Assembly (NCBI GenBank): GCA_021731425.1
Contig: JAKFXJ010000125.1
Span: 1 to 10,184 of the forward strand
Reading direction: 5' to 3'
From: Limnohabitans sp.
GTDB taxonomy: Bacteria; Pseudomonadota; Gammaproteobacteria; Burkholderiales; Burkholderiaceae_C
Length of the DNA: 10,184 nucleotides
Shown: one piece after another, positions 6,769 to 10,184 of the stretch
Numbering within the stretch: the first letter of the stretch is position 1
Layout of the letters: every line of letters starts with the position of its first letter
The notes under the pieces: model-generated
What the model was told of the DNA's origin: nothing
Database searches by the model: none
What the model saw: only the letters and a program-made list of their open reading frames with translations
Position numbers and translations under genes: made by a program

Positions 6769-6814
6769 CTTGATGGACTTTCTGGATTCGCAGGAACAGG
6801 ATTCTGAAAAGGTG

Positions 6815-7480
6815 TCAGCTCAGCTGGGACTGGACTGCAGTGGGCTTGGGGACAGGCGTGCCGGGCACGACCACGCCCATGGAGATGATGTATTTGAGGG
6901 CGTCATCCACGCTCATGTCGAGTTCCACCACATCGGCTTTGGGCATCATCAAAAAGAAACCCGAGGTGGGATTGGGGGTGGTGGGCACATACACACTGAC
7001 CATGGGCTGGTCCAGGTGTTTGGCCACCTCACCGCCTGGCGTGCCGGTCAAAAAGGCAATGGTCCAGGAACCTTGACGGGGGTATTGAACGAGCAAGGCC
7101 TTGGAAAAAGCATGGCCACTGCCCGAAAATAGGGTGTCTGCCACTTGCTTGACGCTGGTATAGATGCTGCGCACCACGGGGATGCGGTTCATCAGGCCGT
7201 GCCATTTGCGCAGCCACCATTGGCCAAACATATTGGCCACAAACACGCCCGTGGAAAAGATGAACACGGCCACAATGGCGACGCCCAAGCCAGGGACACC
7301 ACGCAGGTATTCGGCGCTGGCGTGAATGCCAGGAATCAAGGTGTCGGCAGCATGCAAAACGGCCAGAAAAATGGCGTCAAGCATGCCCACCAGCCACATG
7401 ATCACCCACACCGTGATGCCCATGGGCAGCCACACCAGCAAGCCGGTGATGAAATACTGTTTGAAGCTGCGCTGTTTCAT
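6815..7480 (-). CDS. DUF502 family inner-membrane protein
   Basis: A 221-residue membrane protein of unknown biochemical role. Two transmembrane segments are visible: about 10-37 ([20 protein letters not shown]) and about 62-84 ([18 protein letters not shown]). A conserved soluble part follows, with the family block [14 protein letters not shown] and later [12 protein letters not shown] and the Pro-rich tail [11 protein letters not shown]. Start: the ATG at 7480 opens with [10 protein letters not shown], typical of the family; the upstream TTG at 7513 would add 11 residues that look unrelated. It lies 39 bases after the fmdB-type gene and 46 before aspS on the same strand. This trio order is familiar from Burkholderiales, so its function may be tied to envelope or translation housekeeping, but no role can be read from the sequence. 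Confidence 0.92.
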   Translation of the reverse strand: MKQRSFKQYFITGLLVWLPMGITVWVIMWLVGMLDAIFLAVLHAADTLIPGIHASAEYLRGVPGLGVAIVAVFIFSTGVFVANMFGQWWLRKWHGLMNRIPVVRSIYTSVKQVADTLFSGSGHAFSKALLVQYPRQGSWTIAFLTGTPGGEVAKHLDQPMVSVYVPTTPNPTSGFFLMMPKADVVELDMSVDDALKYIISMGVVVPGTPVPKPTAVQSQLS

Positions 7481-7519
7481 GGGATGGGCAATCGGTAGAG
7501 AGTCAGGGCTCAAACAAGC

Positions 7520-7843
7520 TCAATGGCAAGCACAAGATGCCGCGCAGGCCCCGGCACTGGCCGTGGCAGCAGGGGCTGAGGTATCACTGGCCGGGGCCGA
7601 TGCGGGTGAAGCCACTGCATCGGCTGCAGTGCCCACAGCAGCAGGCACGGCGGCGGCCCCACCACCTTTGAAATCGGTGGCATACCAACCTGTGCCCTTG
7701 AGTTGGAAACCCGGTGCAGTCAGCTGTTTGTTGAATTTGGGGGCACCGCAAGCAGGGCAATCGGTCAGCGGCGCATCGCTCATTTTTTGCAGAACATCCT
7801 TGGCATGGCCGCAGGCGTCGCATTTGTAGGCGTAAATGGGCAT
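7520..7843 (-). CDS. FmdB-family zinc-ribbon protein with Ala-rich, Cys-ended tail
   Basis: A 107-residue small protein. The N-terminus MPIYAYKCDACGH and the later DCPACG form two CxxC pairs (Cys8, Cys11, Cys29, Cys32), the zinc ribbon of the FmdB/CxxC putative regulatory family. A conserved GFQLKGTGWYATDF segment follows (45-58). From about 61 the protein is a low-complexity Ala/Pro/Ser tail ending GACAASCACH, which adds three Cys and a His. The ATG at 7843 has AAGG eight bases ahead; an earlier in-frame start at 7906 has no family support. It is first in the row with DUF502 and aspS, preceded by a TATAAT. Members have been proposed as transcription regulators, but the function is not established. 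Confidence 0.92.
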   Translation of the reverse strand: MPIYAYKCDACGHAKDVLQKMSDAPLTDCPACGAPKFNKQLTAPGFQLKGTGWYATDFKGGGAAAVPAAVGTAADAVASPASAPASDTSAPAATASAGACAASCACH

Positions 7844-7880
7844 GTGAAGAGCCTTTGAATGTGATGCAAGAAAACCTTCA

Positions 7881-7886
7881 ATTATA
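7881..7886 (-). promoter_or_regulatory. -10 box of the fmdB-DUF502-aspS transcript
   Basis: A perfect TATAAT on the minus strand at 7886-7881, 37 bases before the fmdB-type ATG. The -35 position would lie inside the left arm of the long hairpin at 7889-7969 and is weak (TTGTTG or CTTGTT at 14-15 bases). The poor -35 may mean an activator is used. Confidence 0.5.
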
Positions 7887-7888
7887 GG

Positions 7889-7969
7889 CTTGGCAGCGCC
7901 CAACAAGCCCCGAGGCCCTAGGCATTACCCCGGCCATGGCTAGGCGCCAGGGCTTGGGTTGTTGCCAAG
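7889..7969. repeat. Long imperfect hairpin between the symporter and fmdB-type genes
   Basis: The two halves of this 81-base segment are near-complementary. CTTGGCA (7889-7895) pairs with TGCCAAG (7963-7969); CCCAA (7899-7903) with TTGGG (7954-7958); GCCC (7907-7910) with GGGC (7950-7953); GGC (7914-7916) with GCC (7946-7948); CCTAG (7917-7921) with CTAGG (7940-7944); CAT (7923-7925) with ATG (7936-7938). That is about 27 pairs with small bulges and a ten-base loop. No run of T follows on either strand. It lies beyond the symporter stop and right beside the -10 box of the next transcript. It could end the ubiB-symporter transcript, act as an operator, or be a small palindromic mobile remnant. 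Confidence 0.65.
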
Positions 7970-8041
7970 GGACCTTATCGACCCATGGTCAAAATGTCTG
8001 CGCTGGCTGCAGTGGGCAGAAAGACCACTGTGGGCCTGACT

Positions 8042-9517
8042 TCATCGGCTGGCAGTGTCTCGAGCGGCATGGTCCAAGGCGCTGGCCATGGACTGGCCCT
8101 GGTTGGCGATCATGCTCGGCGCCAGCGAGCCCAGCAACATGCCGACGATGGAGGCCATCAGGCCCAACAAGTTGGCCGGCACCAGCGTCTCGGGGGCCAG
8201 GAAATTGAACACCAGCCAGGTGCCCACGCCCAACACCACCGAGAACAAGGCGCCTTGGGTGTTGGCCCGTTTCCAGAAAGCGCCAGCCACCAGCGGCACA
8301 AAGGCCCCGGTGAGAGTGACGTTGTAAGCGTTTTGCACCATCTCGTACATGGTGCTGGTGCTGTTGAGGGCAAACAGCAGGGCGAACGAGGTGAAGGTGA
8401 CCAAGATCACACGCAGCAGCAGCAAGAACTGGCGGTCACTCATGTGGGGCACAAAGGGCTTGAGCACGTTCTCGGTGAAGGTGGCCGTGGGGGCCAACAA
8501 AGCGCCACTGGCGGTGGACAAGATGGCCGAGAGCAAAGCGCCAAAAAACAAAATCTGCGCCCACATGGGCATCTTGCCCAGCACCAAATCGGGCAGGATG
8601 CGCTGGATAGTGCGGGCGTCTTCCGACTCAAACAAAGCCTTGAGTTCGGGGTGGGCGATCAGGGCCGCATAAGCGATGTACAGCGGAATGAAGGCGATGA
8701 CAAAGTACATCAAGGCCCCAATGACGGTGCCGCGCACGGCAGTTTTCTCGTCTTTGGCACTGGTCATGCGCTGAAACACGTCCTGCTGCGGGATGGAGCC
8801 AAAAGCAAACGCAAAAAAAGCACCGGCCATGGCCCACCAAGCGGCGGCGTCCATGTCGGCCGGGAACATGACCAACTTCCCGTCGGCGGCCGCTTGTGCC
8901 ACCACTTTCTCAAAGCCCCCCGCATTGCCGCCCACCAAGGTGGCCACCAGAATCAGGCCAACGACAATGATCACGGTCTGGAACAAATCGGTGAAGGCCA
9001 CCGACCACATGCCGCCAAACACGGTGTAGAACAGCACCACGGCCGCGCCCATCATGATGGCGTGGTTCAGCTCAATGGCCCCGGAAGAGAGCACATGAAT
9101 GACCAGGCCCAGCGCTGTCAATTGCGCCGAGGTCCAGCCCAGGTAAGACAAGACGATCGCCACACTGGTGAGCACTTCCACCGACTTGCCATAGCGCACC
9201 TTGTAGAAGTCACCAATCGTCAGCAAGTTCAGGCGGTAAAACAGCTTGGCAAACAGCAAGGCCGCCAAAACCAGACAAACGGTGGCGCCAAACGGGTCAC
9301 CGGGGATGCCATTCAGACCATCTTTGGCAAAGGTGGCGGACACCGACAAGACGGTTTCAGCACCGAACCAGGTGGCGAACACGGTCGCCACGTTCATGTA
9401 AAGCGGCAAACTTCGGCCCGCCACTAGGTAATCCTTGGCCCCATGTACCCGGCGTGCAGCCAACAAACCGATGCCAATGGTCACGGCCAAATAAGCGATA
9501 ACAAAAGTCAGCAGCAC
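8042..9517 (-). CDS. Sodium:solute symporter (SSS family), substrate unknown
   Basis: A 491-residue inner-membrane transporter with about 13 hydrophobic segments, the usual SSS size. Family marks: TM1 region with GAKDYLVAGRSLP after the first helix; FATWFGAETVLS; the signature-like block around LTIGDFYKVRYGKSVEVLTS with LGWTSAQLTALG; GSIPQQDVFQRMTSAKDEK; and GALLSAILSTASGALLAPTA, which corresponds to the helix supplying Ser/Thr ligands of the Na2 site. It should couple uptake of a small organic solute to Na+ entry; the sequence does not tell which. Start: GTG at 9517 with GGAGG eight bases ahead (9530-9526). The TTG at 9532 lies on that ribosome site and is less likely. It begins 24 bases after the ubiB stop, so the two are probably cotranscribed. 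The last 20 residues are a polar tail. No clear terminator directly follows; the hairpin at 7889-7969 may serve. Confidence 0.93.
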   Translation of the reverse strand: MLLTFVIAYLAVTIGIGLLAARRVHGAKDYLVAGRSLPLYMNVATVFATWFGAETVLSVSATFAKDGLNGIPGDPFGATVCLVLAALLFAKLFYRLNLLTIGDFYKVRYGKSVEVLTSVAIVLSYLGWTSAQLTALGLVIHVLSSGAIELNHAIMMGAAVVLFYTVFGGMWSVAFTDLFQTVIIVVGLILVATLVGGNAGGFEKVVAQAAADGKLVMFPADMDAAAWWAMAGAFFAFAFGSIPQQDVFQRMTSAKDEKTAVRGTVIGALMYFVIAFIPLYIAYAALIAHPELKALFESEDARTIQRILPDLVLGKMPMWAQILFFGALLSAILSTASGALLAPTATFTENVLKPFVPHMSDRQFLLLLRVILVTFTSFALLFALNSTSTMYEMVQNAYNVTLTGAFVPLVAGAFWKRANTQGALFSVVLGVGTWLVFNFLAPETLVPANLLGLMASIVGMLLGSLAPSMIANQGQSMASALDHAARDTASR

Positions 9518-9525
9518 CTTCGTAC

Positions 9526-9530
9526 CCTCC
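9526..9530 (-). promoter_or_regulatory. Ribosome binding site that sets the symporter start
   Basis: GGAGG on the minus strand, eight bases before the GTG at 9517. It supports this start over the TTG at 9532, which overlaps the site. Confidence 0.7.
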
Positions 9531-9541
9531 AAAAATCAGGC

Positions 9542-10184
9542 TTAGTAAATCAGTTGCAGGTGCATGCCCACCTGCAAAACGAGCAAGGAGACCACAAAGC
9601 CCAAGCCGGCGTAAATCAGGGTTTGCAGCAGTTTGTTGGTTCTGCGCTGCTCGGCCAGCAGCTGCTCCATCTGCCGTGCATCGGTTTGGCGCGGCTGTTG
9701 CAGGTAATCGTGCAACAAGCGTGGCAACTGCGGCAGCAGTTTGGCGTAGTGCGGAGCTTGGGCCTTGAGCTCTTCCCAGAGTTTTTTGGGCCCGATTTGC
9801 TCCAGCATCCAAGTCTCGAGGAAAGGCTTGGCCGTGCTCCACAGGTCGAGCTCGGGGTCCAGGTCGCGGCCCAGACCTTCGATATTGAGCAGAGTTTTTT
9901 GCAACAGCACCAGCTGCGGCTGGATCTCGACCTGAAAGCGACGGGAGGTCTGGAACAGGCGCATGAGCACCATGCCCAGAGAAATTTCCTTGAGAGGCCG
10001 GTCAAAGTAAGGCTCGCACACGGCGCGGATGGCCGACTCCAGCTCGTCTACCCGCGTCTCGGGGGGCACCCAACCCGACTCGATGTGCAATTCGGCCACG
10101 CGCTTGTAGTCGCGGCGGAAAAACGCCGTGAAGTTCTGCGCGAGGTATTCCTTGTCGAACTCGGTGAGCGTGCCGACGATGCCG
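9542..10184 (-). CDS. ubiB: UbiB, ubiquinone biosynthesis atypical kinase, C-terminal part
   Basis: The last 213 codons are present; the gene continues past the right edge. The fragment opens [18 protein letters not shown] and includes [53 protein letters not shown] and [11 protein letters not shown], all characteristic of proteobacterial UbiB. UbiB is a membrane-bound ABC1/ADCK-type atypical kinase/ATPase needed for ubiquinone synthesis, probably helping extraction or delivery of lipid intermediates. The kinase-like core motifs lie outside the window. The C-terminus has the expected hydrophobic anchor ([20 protein letters not shown]), preceded by a Gln/Arg-rich helix with [13 protein letters not shown]. 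It ends with TAA 24 bases before the symporter gene. A possible internal GTG at 10099 is not the real start, because the family sequence continues upstream to the edge. Confidence 0.96.
   Translation of the reverse strand, partial: GIVGTLTEFDKEYLAQNFTAFFRRDYKRVAELHIESGWVPPETRVDELESAIRAVCEPYFDRPLKEISLGMVLMRLFQTSRRFQVEIQPQLVLLQKTLLNIEGLGRDLDPELDLWSTAKPFLETWMLEQIGPKKLWEELKAQAPHYAKLLPQLPRLLHDYLQQPRQTDARQMEQLLAEQRRTNKLLQTLIYAGLGFVVSLLVLQVGMHLQLIY

Noticed and set aside
4993..6807. 604-codon open frame on the plus strand opposite aspS
   Set aside because: It mirrors the aspS frame, its product is His/Val/Gly-rich with no family pattern, and long antisense frames are expected opposite GC-rich genes. 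AspRS on the other strand is certain.
8010..8030. CAGTGG/CCACTG six-bp inverted repeat just past the symporter stop as its terminator
   Set aside because: Short stem, nine-base loop and no adjoining T-run on the minus strand; not enough to call a terminator.
7985..9427. 480-codon open frame on the plus strand opposite the symporter gene
   Set aside because: Its translation is His/Gln/Gly-rich without hydrophobic core or motifs, an antisense shadow of a clear SSS transporter.

Overview
The window looks like a chromosomal segment of a betaproteobacterium of the order Burkholderiales, most likely a Comamonadaceae member (Limnohabitans/Rhodoferax-like). This rests on the recognisable proteins (UbiB, FmdB-type zinc ribbon, DUF502, AspRS, a NudB-like N-terminus), their order, and moderately high GC. 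The assignment comes from protein and gene-order recognition, not from a search.

Layout. The right half reads leftwards on the minus strand: the C-terminal part of ubiB (9542-10184, cut by the window edge), a sodium:solute symporter (8042-9517), then after a 198-base gap with a long imperfect hairpin, the row fmdB-type gene (7520-7843), DUF502 membrane protein (6815-7480) and aspS (4954-6768). At the far left the first 25 codons of a NUDIX hydrolase resembling nudB (1-76) run off the window on the same strand. As I remember it, relatives usually have aspS followed directly by nudB. If so, 165-4776 is an accessory block between two housekeeping genes.

The accessory block has two divergent halves separated by a very AT-rich stretch (about 2612-2712). 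Leftwards: a small exported protein with a molybdopterin-oxidoreductase (sulfite-oxidase-like) fold but no cysteine in its mature part, translationally coupled (TGATG) to a hybrid histidine kinase. The kinase gene has an in-frame TAG inside its receiver domain; the rest of the receiver continues in the same frame to a TGA at 165. Rightwards: an orphan ABC-type ATPase whose Walker A, signature and Walker B Asp are kept but whose catalytic Glu, Q-loop and H-loop positions look substituted; a secreted IagB-like lytic transglycosylase; and a glycine-rich RRM RNA-binding protein. The last is followed by a strong intrinsic terminator, convergent with a second hairpin that serves aspS.

How the genes work together. 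aspS, ubiB, the DUF502 gene and nudB are core functions (Asp-tRNA charging, ubiquinone synthesis, envelope, nucleotide/folate metabolism). The exported Mo-fold protein and the kinase look like one sensory unit: a periplasmic partner plus a two-TM sensor. The three rightward genes share direction but not an evident pathway. No RNA genes, CRISPR array, insertion sequence or phage gene was seen.
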